Assembly: GCA_016719885.1 (NCBI GenBank)
Contig: JADJYF010000006.1
Coordinates: 186,001-250,000, forward strand
Length of the DNA stretch: 64,000 nucleotides
Origin: Pseudomonadota bacterium
GTDB lineage: Bacteria; Pseudomonadota; Gammaproteobacteria; Ga0077536
Reading direction: 5' to 3'
The notes under the pieces were generated by a model that worked only from the letters and a program-made list of their open reading frames with translations, did no database searches and was not told where the DNA came from. Made by a program: the position numbers and the translations under genes. This document shows, one piece after another, positions 1 to 8,398 of the stretch (the first letter of the stretch is position 1; each line of letters begins with the position of its first letter).

Positions 1-1292
1 CCGAAGTCGCGCGCCAGCGACTGCGGCTTCTTGGAACCGACGAAGAAGTTGGCGTAGGGCACCAGCGTCAGCGGCTTGTGCGTGATCAGCGAGTTCTCCA
101 TCAGGAACAGCCAGCCATCGGCGGTCTTGGCGAAGCCCGGTCCCGGGTCCTGGTTGAAGTTGTAGATCACGCGCAGCGAGTTGGAGACCTTGCCGAACCA
201 GCGCTTGGTCACCGCCGCCGTGAGGTTGTGATAGCTGAAGTCGGCGCCGAAGGGATTGCGCGTATCGTCGGTGTAGCCGTAACCCGCCTCGATGTACATG
301 GCGCGGGTTTCGATGAAGACCGCGGTGCCATAGATGTTGACGCCGTGATCGTCCTGCAGCTTGCCCTTCAACTGCGACTTGGTCGTCACCCGGTCGGCGC
401 CGCCGAAAAAGGTGATGTCCATGTTGGAGATGTCGAGCAGGCGGCTGTTGAGGGCCGGCAGCGTGATGGCGCCGCCGAGGATGGCGTCGTCCATCCAGAT
501 GCCGTTCTGCAGCACCATGGGCGTCAGGCCAATGGCGATCGGAATATCGTGCAGGTTGTATTCGTCGGTGATGCCGGCCGCGATCTGGCCCAGATCGCCT
601 TCGAAGAACAGCGACTCGGGCGTGGCATCGAGCAGGATCTCGTGATCGCCGAAGCGGTCGCGCTGGTTGCCGCCGAATTCGACGCGCGTCACGCGGCCGA
701 CCTTGTTGCGGTCCAGCGGGCGCAGGAAGGCGTGAATGCGCTCGGTGGCGGTGAGGCGCAGATCGATATCGAGATTGAGGCGCGCCGCCATGTTGGCGGT
801 GTCGACCTTGCCGTTGTCGTTGTAGGCGGTGCCGAGGCGGAAATCGCCGTAGACCAACAGCTGCGGCCGCGCCGGGTTCTTGTCGCCGAAGATGGTGATG
901 CCGTTGCCTATCGGGCCCGACTGGTACATGGGGTAACCCCATTCAATCGGCGGGCGCGGGCCGATGACGGCACGCTTGTTGCCGTAGATGGCGAGCTGCG
1001 CCTCGACATCGTAGGGTTTGTCGGCATAGCTCGGATCGGGGCCGAACAATTCACGGCTGACCTCGGCGGCCTGCGCCTCGGGCGACATCTCCACCGGCTT
1101 TTTCGCTTCGTGGTCCTTGCCGTGGACTTCACCGCCCGCCGGTTCCGGCACCGCCGGCAGGCTGGGGCGCTCGGGTTCGGCGCTGCGACGCGGCAGTTCG
1201 GCGTGGGCACTCGCGCCGGCCACGCAGGCGACGAGCGCCATGGCGAGCGCCTTCACGCGCAGCGCTCCAGGAGTGTACTGACGGCTGCTCAT
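1..1292 (-). CDS. Outer-membrane beta-barrel-like protein, 3' end outside window
   Basis: This frame stays open for 430 codons to the window edge, so the C-terminus is missing. The start is the ATG at 1292, which overlaps the TGA of the upstream cytochrome gene (ATGA), so translation is probably coupled. Residues 1-31 look like a signal peptide ending in SAHA. A charged Pro/Glu-rich linker follows, then from about residue 140 alternating amphipathic strands rich in Gly, Asn, Asp and aromatics (LLVYGDFRLGTAYND, MYIEAGYGYTDDTRN), as expected of an outer-membrane barrel. Its partner is a pentaheme cytochrome, so it may anchor or conduct for that cytochrome in the outer membrane. That role is inference: I see no specific family motif, and a general porin or export barrel is also possible. 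Confidence 0.8.
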   Translation of the reverse strand, partial: MSSRQYTPGALRVKALAMALVACVAGASAHAELPRRSAEPERPSLPAVPEPAGGEVHGKDHEAKKPVEMSPEAQAAEVSRELFGPDPSYADKPYDVEAQLAIYGNKRAVIGPRPPIEWGYPMYQSGPIGNGITIFGDKNPARPQLLVYGDFRLGTAYNDNGKVDTANMAARLNLDIDLRLTATERIHAFLRPLDRNKVGRVTRVEFGGNQRDRFGDHEILLDATPESLFFEGDLGQIAAGITDEYNLHDIPIAIGLTPMVLQNGIWMDDAILGGAITLPALNSRLLDISNMDITFFGGADRVTTKSQLKGKLQDDHGVNIYGTAVFIETRAMYIEAGYGYTDDTRNPFGADFSYHNLTAAVTKRWFGKVSNSLRVIYNFNQDPGPGFAKTADGWLFLMENSLITHKPLTLVPYANFFVGSKKPQSLARDF

Positions 1293-3079
1293 TTGACTTC
1301 GAACTCCGCCGCCTGCGGATGAATGTCGATCATCCATTCGTTGATCGATTGCTCCATGTCGACGGTCGCGCCGACGAACTTCATGAAATAGATCGGCTCG
1401 GCGCGGCTGCGCATGCGCGACTGGATCTTGTACTTGCCAGGCTTGCTCAAGGCCGACGCCGGGATCGTGTAATTCACGTCACGCGCGGCGAGCGGCGGCA
1501 GGCTGCGGCCTTCCATGCGGATGAACGGCGGATGGTTGAGCACCGTGGTGGGCACGCCCGGCGGACGGATGTGCGGGATCTGGTCGATATCGAAGTTGAC
1601 CGGCAGGTACATCTCGCGGTCCGTGCCCTTGACGTTGGTGGTCAGGAACTTGGTCTGCAGGTTGAACAGCTGCTTGTCGAACGGCACCTTGCCCTGCGCC
1701 ACTTCCAGCGAGTGGATGTCGGCCATGTCGCCATTGCCGTCGACGTAACCCGATTCCCACACGCGCTGGCCATCGGGATCGATGACCGCGACGTTGAACC
1801 ACAGCTCGGGCTGCGCGCCCAGCGAACCGGATGGCAGGTTGTGGCCCTTATCGACGTTGGTGACGGTGTAATGCAGCTTGAGCTTGCTGCCGGCCTTGAG
1901 GTCGCTGTCGAAGAACGGCCCGTCGATCTTCATGGAGTTTTCCATGATCTCGATGCGCGAACGCTTCTTGTCGTTGAGCAGTTTTTCGTTCAGGGAAACG
2001 ACGTAACGTGCTTCCTCGCGATCGGCGCGCTTGCTCCACTCGGCGGGAAATTCCGCCGAGACTTCGCCCTTCTCGACCTTGTCTTCCCAGGCCGGATCGC
2101 CCCACGGCGCGCGGTAATCGAACTTCAGCCAGTCCTTGATAGACCAGCGCTGCGCGCGCGGATTGAAGGGGAAGATGCCGGGGTGGGCAATCGGATAGCC
2201 GGGCCCGAACATCATGTGATTGGAATGCTTCTGCTTGGGGTCGCCGACGGTCTGGCCGTTGACCACCGCAATCGGCCAGCTTTCGTAGCCGGCCTCGGCT
2301 TCGCCCGGGACCTTGCCCATGTGGCACTGCTGGCAGGTGATGCCTTCCTTGGCGGCCGGCGCGCCGCGGTACTGCTCCCACACCACTTCGAGCTTGATGC
2401 CGGGATGCACCGCCACCTGGTGGCAGGACACGCAGAATTCACTCTTGGAGATCTGATCGAACTTGATGGGCGAGGCGTGGATGGGCGTGCCGGGCAGGCC
2501 GGGCGCGGTCGACACGCCGTACTCCGCGGGCTTGCTCACCACCTCGCCGTAGTTGCTGCCGACGCCGCTGTTATAGATCGGCGCGTTGATGTCTCCGGGC
2601 TCGATATGGCGCTCGCCGTTGACCTTGCCGAACTGCGTCGAGACGCGATGACAGGTGACGCAGGTGATGCCTTCGCGCGAGATGGCCGAGCGCTCCCACA
2701 GCGGCGCTTCGCGAGCTTCGCCCATCTGTGTCCCTATCTGTTGATGGCAGCGCACGCAGAAGGTGCCGATGGTGCCCGAGGCCAGGTCGTTGATGGCCTG
2801 CTCGAACTTGTGGAACATGGGGGAGATGGACGCGTAGGCGTGGTTGGACACCGCCCATTCCCAGAACACCTTGGGATGACAGCCGGCGCACGCGGTCGCC
2901 GACGGGTATTGCGACTCGGCGAATACCGCCGCATGCGGATCCTCGGCTGCGGCGACCCCGGTCACCAACGACAGCCACACACAGCATCCTGCCACCCACG
3001 AGTAAATTCGACCGCGCAACCCCTGCACCCTCACTACGGTTTGGGCGGCACGGCAATCGTCCTTGTCAGTGCCCCCCAA
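1289..3079 (-). CDS. Periplasmic pentaheme cytochrome c
   Basis: The 596-residue protein has five CXXCH haem-attachment motifs, at about residues 64 (CAGCH), 108 (CVRCH), 140 (CVTCH), 216 (CVSCH) and 249 (CQQCH). They all lie in the first half and resemble the cytochrome c554 / multihaem nitrite reductase group. Residues 370-596 lack haem motifs and look like a beta-rich domain. A signal peptide spans about residues 22-45 and ends in GVAAAED; a GTG about 16 codons downstream is an alternative start. It heads a two-gene unit with the barrel protein, overlapping it by four bases. The expected role is electron transfer in the periplasm or at the cell surface. The substrate cannot be read from the sequence. 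Confidence 0.9.
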   Translation of the reverse strand: MGGTDKDDCRAAQTVVRVQGLRGRIYSWVAGCCVWLSLVTGVAAAEDPHAAVFAESQYPSATACAGCHPKVFWEWAVSNHAYASISPMFHKFEQAINDLASGTIGTFCVRCHQQIGTQMGEAREAPLWERSAISREGITCVTCHRVSTQFGKVNGERHIEPGDINAPIYNSGVGSNYGEVVSKPAEYGVSTAPGLPGTPIHASPIKFDQISKSEFCVSCHQVAVHPGIKLEVVWEQYRGAPAAKEGITCQQCHMGKVPGEAEAGYESWPIAVVNGQTVGDPKQKHSNHMMFGPGYPIAHPGIFPFNPRAQRWSIKDWLKFDYRAPWGDPAWEDKVEKGEVSAEFPAEWSKRADREEARYVVSLNEKLLNDKKRSRIEIMENSMKIDGPFFDSDLKAGSKLKLHYTVTNVDKGHNLPSGSLGAQPELWFNVAVIDPDGQRVWESGYVDGNGDMADIHSLEVAQGKVPFDKQLFNLQTKFLTTNVKGTDREMYLPVNFDIDQIPHIRPPGVPTTVLNHPPFIRMEGRSLPPLAARDVNYTIPASALSKPGKYKIQSRMRSRAEPIYFMKFVGATVDMEQSINEWMIDIHPQAAEFEVK

Positions 3080-3260
3080 GGCGCCGGCATGCCGTGACCC
3101 GCTCGCAAGAATCCCGATTAACTGTCGGGACTTGGAGATTAAAGCTTATGTGATTCGAGCGGAATCATCCAGCCCGAATTATGGTAGCGGCCAACCTCCC
3201 ATGCCGCTGTAGGCCGAATCCTTCGTGGCTGGGCGGCGGGGTGCGACGCCGCCCTCGCCC

Positions 3261-5498
3261 TCAGTTGTAGCCGGCCGCCTTGAGCTCGCGACGACGTCGA
3301 TGCAGCACCGGCTCGGTATAGCCATTGGGCTGATGGACGCCGCCGAACACCAGTTCGCAGGCCGCCTGGAAGGCCACCGACTCGTCAAAGTTGGCCGACA
3401 TCGGCTTGTAGCCCGGCTCGCCGGCGTTCTGGCGGTCGACCACCACCGCCATGCGTTTGAAGGTCTCGAGCACGTGACGGCGCCGTACGTAGTCGTGGCG
3501 CAGCCAGTTGGCGATGTGCTGGCTGGAGATGCGCAGGGTCGCGCGGTCTTCCATCAGCCCGACGTCGTGGATGTCCGGCACCTTGGAGCAGCCGATGCCG
3601 AGGTCGATCCAGCGCACCACGTAGCCAAGGATGCCCTGGCAGTTGTTGTCGAGTTCGGCCTGCACCTGCTCGCGGGTCAGCGGCGTGTCACCGAGCAGCG
3701 GGATGGTCAGGATGTCGTCGAGGCGCGCGCGCGGGCGCTTCTTCAGTTCGTCCTGCACCTGCCACACGTTGATGCGGTGGTAGTGCATGGCATGCAGGGT
3801 GGCCGCGGTCGACGACGGCACCCAGGCGATGGTCGCGCCGGCCTTGAGATGGGCGTCCTTGGTCTCGACCATTTCCTTCATGAGGTCGGGCTTGGCCCAC
3901 ATGCCCTTGCCGATCTGCGCCTTGCCCTGCAGACCGCAGGCCAGGCCGATATCGACGTTCCAGTTCTCGTAGGCCTTGATCCAGGTTTCCTGCTTCATCG
4001 CCTCCTTGCGCACCATCACGCCCGCTTCCATGGAGGTGTGGATTTCGTCGCCGGTGCGGTCGAGGAAGCCGGTATTGATGAAGATGATGCGATCCTTGGC
4101 CGCGCGTATGCATTCCTTGAGGTTGACGGTGGTGCGCCGCTCTTCGTCCATGATGCCGATCTTGAGGGTGTGGCGCGCCAGGCCGAGCTTGTCCTCGACG
4201 CGATCGAAAACTTCGCAGGCGAACGCCACTTCCTCGGGCCCGTGCATCTTGGGTTTGACGATGTACATGGAGCCGGCGCGCGTGTTGCGCAACGTGCCTA
4301 GACCACGCAGATCGTAGAGCGCGATGGTGGCGGTGATGACCGCGTCGAGGATGCCTTCCGGCACTTCCTCGCCCTTCAAGAGCACCGCTTCGTTGGTCAT
4401 GAGATGGCCGACATTGCGCACCAGCAGCAGCGCACGGCCGTGCAAGGTCAAGGGCTGACCCTTGGGATCGAGAAACTGGAGATCGGGCGCCAGCGTGCGG
4501 GTGACCTGCTTGCCGCCCTTCTCGAAGGTGTCGGTCAGGGTGCCCTTCATGAGGCCCAGCCAGTTGCGATAGACCTCGGCCTTGTCGGCGCCGTCGGCGG
4601 CGGCCACCGAATCCTCGCAGTCCTGGATGGTGGTGACGGCCGACTCCAGCACCAGGTCCTTGATGTGCGCGGCGTCGGTCACGCCGACCGGATGTTCGGC
4701 GTCGATCTGGATGATGATGTGCAGACCATTGTTACGCAGCAGCACTTCATGCGGCGCATCGACCGTGCCGTTGTAACCGGCGAAGCGCTCGGGATGCGAG
4801 AGACCGACCGTCTCGCCGTTGCCCATCACCACCGCCAACTGCCCGTTGACGACCTTGTAGGCCTTGGCATGGGCGTGGGAACCGTCGGCCAATGGCGCGG
4901 CCTGGTCCAGCAGCGCGCGACCGTAGGCGATGACCTTGGCACCGCGCACCGGGTTGTAGCCGCCGGCGCGCTGCGCGCCATCGGCCTCGGCGATCACGTC
5001 CGAGCCGTAGAGCGCATCGTACAGCGAGCCCCAGCGCGCGTTGGTGGCGTTCAAGGCGTAGCGCGCATTCTTGACCGGCACCACCAGCTGCGGCCCGGCC
5101 ATGGTCGCGATCTCGGCATCGATATCAACCGGGTTGACGCTGAAGTCCGGCCCTTCCGGCAGCAGGTAACCGATCTTTTCCAGGAATTTCTTGTACTGCG
5201 CATGGTCGTGCGGCGCATCGCAACGGGACTGGTGCCAGGTATCGATCGACGCCTGCAGCTTGTAGCGCTTGAGCAGCAGGATGTTGTTCTTGGGCGCGAG
5301 CTCGGTGATGACGTCCTCGAGCATGGTCCAGAACGCGGCGGGCTGGATATCGAGGCCCGGCAGCACCTCGTTGATGACGAGGTCGTAGAGCGGCGTGGCG
5401 ATTTCCATGCGCCCGTTGTTGACCGGCGTATGGGTGGCAAGGGCGGCGGGCGCGGCGCCGGTGCGCGGGCTGGAGGATTCGATGCTGGCAGCGGTCAT
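3261..5498 (-). CDS. glcB: Malate synthase G
   Basis: Malate synthase condenses glyoxylate with acetyl-CoA to malate in the glyoxylate shunt and in glycolate use. The 745-residue protein is close to the usual 720-730 of the G isoform. It aligns from the N-terminus (PLYDLVINEVLPG, ELAPKN) through the catalytic core: YIVKPKMHGPEEV, the acidic segment GIMDEERRTTVNL, and FINTGFLDRTGDEIH. I chose the ATG at 5498 because family similarity begins about 20 residues later. The frame stays open upstream, and an ATG at 5555 overlapping the diguanylate cyclase stop would add 19 residues. Isocitrate lyase is not in the window. Confidence 0.95.
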   Translation of the reverse strand: MTAASIESSSPRTGAAPAALATHTPVNNGRMEIATPLYDLVINEVLPGLDIQPAAFWTMLEDVITELAPKNNILLLKRYKLQASIDTWHQSRCDAPHDHAQYKKFLEKIGYLLPEGPDFSVNPVDIDAEIATMAGPQLVVPVKNARYALNATNARWGSLYDALYGSDVIAEADGAQRAGGYNPVRGAKVIAYGRALLDQAAPLADGSHAHAKAYKVVNGQLAVVMGNGETVGLSHPERFAGYNGTVDAPHEVLLRNNGLHIIIQIDAEHPVGVTDAAHIKDLVLESAVTTIQDCEDSVAAADGADKAEVYRNWLGLMKGTLTDTFEKGGKQVTRTLAPDLQFLDPKGQPLTLHGRALLLVRNVGHLMTNEAVLLKGEEVPEGILDAVITATIALYDLRGLGTLRNTRAGSMYIVKPKMHGPEEVAFACEVFDRVEDKLGLARHTLKIGIMDEERRTTVNLKECIRAAKDRIIFINTGFLDRTGDEIHTSMEAGVMVRKEAMKQETWIKAYENWNVDIGLACGLQGKAQIGKGMWAKPDLMKEMVETKDAHLKAGATIAWVPSSTAATLHAMHYHRINVWQVQDELKKRPRARLDDILTIPLLGDTPLTREQVQAELDNNCQGILGYVVRWIDLGIGCSKVPDIHDVGLMEDRATLRISSQHIANWLRHDYVRRRHVLETFKRMAVVVDRQNAGEPGYKPMSANFDESVAFQAACELVFGGVHQPNGYTEPVLHRRRRELKAAGYN

Positions 5499-5551
5499 GG
5501 CGGTGTTCGTCGTGTTGCGAAGGGAGTGCAAAGGATACCCGGAGTCGCCGT

Positions 5552-7504
5552 TCATTGCTTCCCGGCGCGGGCGGAAATGCGGCATGCGGCGCGGCGCGGG
5601 CCGCCCCGGACTAGGAGCGCGGCGGCGGTTTCTCGAAGCGGCGCTCGCTGTCCCTTGACGCTCACCAGGCTCAGGCTGTCGATGGTCAGGCGGTCGCGTC
5701 CCTCGCGCTTGGAACGGTACAGCGCTTCGTCGGCGCGACGGATGACATCCTGCGCCGAGGCGCGATGGCCGCGCGGATGGAACACCGACACGCCGATGCT
5801 GGCACTGATGTGGTTGTTGCCGATGTGGATCTCGCGAATGAGGCCGAGCAGGCGCTCGCCGTATTCGCGCGCCGCCAGCGCGTCGGCATGCGGCATGACG
5901 ATCAGGAACTCCTCGCCGCCGTAGCGCCCCACCACGTCGGCGCCGCGCACCGATTCGGCGAGCGTCTGCGAGACTTCTTCCAGCACGTGGTCGCCCAACT
6001 GGTGGCCGTAGGTGTCGTTGAGCTGCTTGAAGTTGTCGATGTCCACCATCACCGTCGCGATGGGAAACTCGTAGCGCTGGCTCTGATGCAGCAACTGCTC
6101 GAGTAATTCGATGGCGGTGCTGTGGTTGTAGAGCCCCGTCAGGCTGTCGCGCACCGCCAGTTCGAGCAGTTCGCGATTGCGCTCTTCGAGTTCGCGCGTG
6201 CGGCTCTTGACCATGTCTTCGAGATTGGCGTTGAGCGCGGCGAGATCGGCATTGACCGCGGCGATGTGGGTCTCGCGGGCGCGCTGCAGCTTCCACAGGC
6301 GCTCCGACAGGCCGATGGCGAGCGCCACGAATTCACCCAGCGCGCCAAAGTAGACACCGTTGGCCGTCCACTCGGTGGTGGCGATGAGACCGACCACGTC
6401 AAGCAGCGTGACGCTCATGCCGAACATGAAGGCCAGCCAGCCGAACAGCAGGTAGCCGGCGATGCGGTCGCCGGCACGCCAGGCCTGCACGCAGCCCCAC
6501 AGTGCCACCGGGCCCAACACCGCGCTGGTCACCATCATCACCGAGACGCCGAGCGCGCCGTGGTGAAACACGTGCAGCGCCATGCCCGCCGCGCTCGCGA
6601 GCGCGCCGAGCGCGTACCACGGTTCACTGGCGGGCGTCACTTCGGGCAGGTTGAGGAAAGTACGCGCGAACAGGGTGCCGGTGACATTGGTCAAGGCCAG
6701 CAGCGCGGCCGGCAGGACCTGCTGGGCCAGCGGTGCGTTCGGCCACAGGAACTGCATGGCGTAACCGTCGACCGCGCACAACAGCAGCACGAACGCCACG
6801 AGGTACTGGCAGTAATAGGCGTAGGCGACGTTGTGCACCAGCGCGAACAGGGTCAGCGCGCACAGCGCCAAGCCGATCATGAAACCCACGAAAGCGCCGC
6901 GCAGGTAATTTTCCGAGGTGCTGTCGGCGCGAAACGTCGCGCTGTCCATCAACTCGATGGGCAGGGAAATCGCGCCGGTTTCGCTGCGCGCCCGCAGGTA
7001 ATAGGTCACCGTCTCACCCGCCTTGACGTCGAGCAGGAAGGCAAATCCGCGATAGGCGATGGGCCGCGTGCTGAAGGGGTGGTTGTCGCCGGTCGCGACG
7101 TGACTGCTACGGCCCGAGGCGTCGACGGCATAGACATCGACGTCGTCGATCAAGGGACGCGGCAGCACCAGCACCGGCGGTGCGCTGTTCGCCGATGTGT
7201 AGCGGATGACGAAACGCAGCCACACCTCGGCGTGAGTGAAACCGAAATTGGTGTCGCGACGCGTGGCGGGAATGAACTCGGCGTCGTGGCGACCGGCGAG
7301 CACGGCGTCGACGTTCAGCGCGCGCGCGCCGTCGACCAGCACGGCGTAGCGGCCGTCCATGGCGAGATGTCCGGCACTGTCGGCGGGCCACGTCAGCGGC
7401 GACAGCGCGCCCGCCCAGGCTTGGCTGACCAGCAGCAACAAGCCGAGCACGAGCAGCCGTCGCCAAGCCGGAACGCGGCCGGCGTTGGAGGTGTAGCGAT
7501 GCAT
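5552..7504 (-). CDS. Membrane-bound diguanylate cyclase with 7TMR-DISM sensor
   Basis: This 650-residue protein has a signal peptide (residues 1-31), a periplasmic beta-rich sensor region of the 7TMR-DISMED2 type (about 35-185), seven hydrophobic segments of the 7TMR-DISM type (about 195-400), a coiled coil (about 405-450) and a GGDEF domain (about 450-620). The GGDEF domain contains RDSLTGLYNH, the active-site GGEEF and, five residues before it, RGAD, which fits the RxxD inhibitory site for cyclic di-GMP. It should therefore make cyclic di-GMP and be product-inhibited. Its stop overlaps an upstream alternative ATG for malate synthase, so the two genes may be co-transcribed. The ligand of the sensor is unknown. 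Confidence 0.92.
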   Translation of the reverse strand: MHRYTSNAGRVPAWRRLLVLGLLLLVSQAWAGALSPLTWPADSAGHLAMDGRYAVLVDGARALNVDAVLAGRHDAEFIPATRRDTNFGFTHAEVWLRFVIRYTSANSAPPVLVLPRPLIDDVDVYAVDASGRSSHVATGDNHPFSTRPIAYRGFAFLLDVKAGETVTYYLRARSETGAISLPIELMDSATFRADSTSENYLRGAFVGFMIGLALCALTLFALVHNVAYAYYCQYLVAFVLLLCAVDGYAMQFLWPNAPLAQQVLPAALLALTNVTGTLFARTFLNLPEVTPASEPWYALGALASAAGMALHVFHHGALGVSVMMVTSAVLGPVALWGCVQAWRAGDRIAGYLLFGWLAFMFGMSVTLLDVVGLIATTEWTANGVYFGALGEFVALAIGLSERLWKLQRARETHIAAVNADLAALNANLEDMVKSRTRELEERNRELLELAVRDSLTGLYNHSTAIELLEQLLHQSQRYEFPIATVMVDIDNFKQLNDTYGHQLGDHVLEEVSQTLAESVRGADVVGRYGGEEFLIVMPHADALAAREYGERLLGLIREIHIGNNHISASIGVSVFHPRGHRASAQDVIRRADEALYRSKREGRDRLTIDSLSLVSVKGQRAPLRETAAALLVRGGPRRAACRISARAGKQ

Positions 7505-7766
7505 CTTGTTATGTCACCGGGGACAGCAGTGGTTGGGCTGGCCGCGGTTTATTGTTTAATTTGTGGCCCTAGGGTAAGGCCCGCCCCTCGGAGCGTCCAG
7601 TGCAAAGACGCGGCGCTAATGTTCCGGCGCGTATTCGATATATTCGCTATTCCCCGATAGACGGTTCTTGGCCGCGCGACATCGGCGCTAGAGTGCGCGC
7701 TGCCCGAGTGCCGCCCATGCACGTGCATGGCCTCGGGTCACCTCCCGCCAACACAAGGAATTCGCC

Positions 7767-8237
7767 ATGATGAGAACGCTCACCGCCGCCCTGCTCATTG
7801 CGCTCACGGCCACCGCCGTGGCCGCCGAGCGCAACTCCGCGCCCGACTATCGCGCCCGCGGCAAACAGGCGCTCGATGTCATCACCGGCGGCACCACCGC
7901 CCAGGCGCTGGCCGGCGTCGCCGAAACCTCGCCCGATCTCGCGCAGTGGATCACCGACTTCGCCTACGGTCAGGTGGTGTCACGCCCGCAGCTCGACCTG
8001 TGCACGCGTGAACTGGTGACGGTGGCCTCGTTGACCACCCAGGGTTTTGCCCAGCGCCAATTGACCGCCCACGTCAACGGCGCCCTGAACGCCGGCTGCA
8101 AACCGGAAGCAGTGGTGGAAGTGGTGACGCAGATGGCCGTGTATGCCGGCTTCCCGGCGGCCTTGAATGGTCTGGCGGTGGTGAAGGACGTGTTCGCCGA
8201 GAGGAACATCACGCCCGAGCAGGCGAAGCAGCCGTGA
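7767..8237 (+). CDS. Exported carboxymuconolactone decarboxylase family protein
   Basis: The 156-residue protein has a signal peptide (about residues 1-20, LTAAVAA-type end) and a carboxymuconolactone decarboxylase / AhpD-type helical domain. That domain contains RELVTVASLTTQGFAQRQL, HVNGALNAG and VVEVVTQMAVYAGFPAALN. The CxxC pair of AhpD peroxidases is absent, so it is more like the decarboxylase-like branch. A good AAGGA ribosome site precedes the ATG. Export to the periplasm is unusual for the well-studied cytosolic members. The gene stands alone, convergent with hyuB across an inverted-repeat pair. The substrate is unknown. Confidence 0.85.
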   Translation: MMRTLTAALLIALTATAVAAERNSAPDYRARGKQALDVITGGTTAQALAGVAETSPDLAQWITDFAYGQVVSRPQLDLCTRELVTVASLTTQGFAQRQLTAHVNGALNAGCKPEAVVEVVTQMAVYAGFPAALNGLAVVKDVFAERNITPEQAKQP

Positions 8238-8273
8238 AGGCAGTCGCACCGGCATTTGCGGTATGTGAGGTCC

Positions 8274-8355
8274 TTGTGGGTCAGACTTCAGTCTGACACC
8301 TTGAACCTTTCTCTGAAGGCTGTGATTGGATGTCAGACTGAAGTCTGACCCACAA
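8274..8355. repeat. Palindromic repeat family 1, inverted pair
   Basis: Two 25-bp copies in opposite orientation (8274-8298 and 8331-8355) match perfectly as an inverted repeat around a 32-bp spacer. Each carries the near-palindrome GTCAGACTTCAGTCTGAC next to a GTGGG arm. The pair lies between convergent genes, the exported decarboxylase-like gene and hyuB. The same unit recurs near 23475, 32685, 44594 and 58220-58305. A transcript in either direction could form a 25-bp hairpin, so it may end transcription both ways. Confidence 0.9.
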
Positions 8356-8398
8356 TCGATGGCGAGGCGGCCGCAGGAGCGGCCGCCTCGCCAAGAAC

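Noticed and set aside
1319..3097. A 592-codon plus-strand frame opposite the cytochrome gene
   Set aside because: It is a mirror of a GC-rich gene. The translation is repetitive Arg/Val/His and has no known motif, while the other strand has five haem motifs.
3261..6296. A 1011-codon open frame that runs through malate synthase and beyond
   Set aside because: The first third is out of frame with the diguanylate cyclase gene and has low-complexity Arg-rich translation. Only the part from 5498 is malate synthase.
8274..8355. Possible CRISPR repeat
   Set aside because: The units are palindromic pairs at scattered loci, not regularly spaced direct repeats with spacers, and no cas genes are present.
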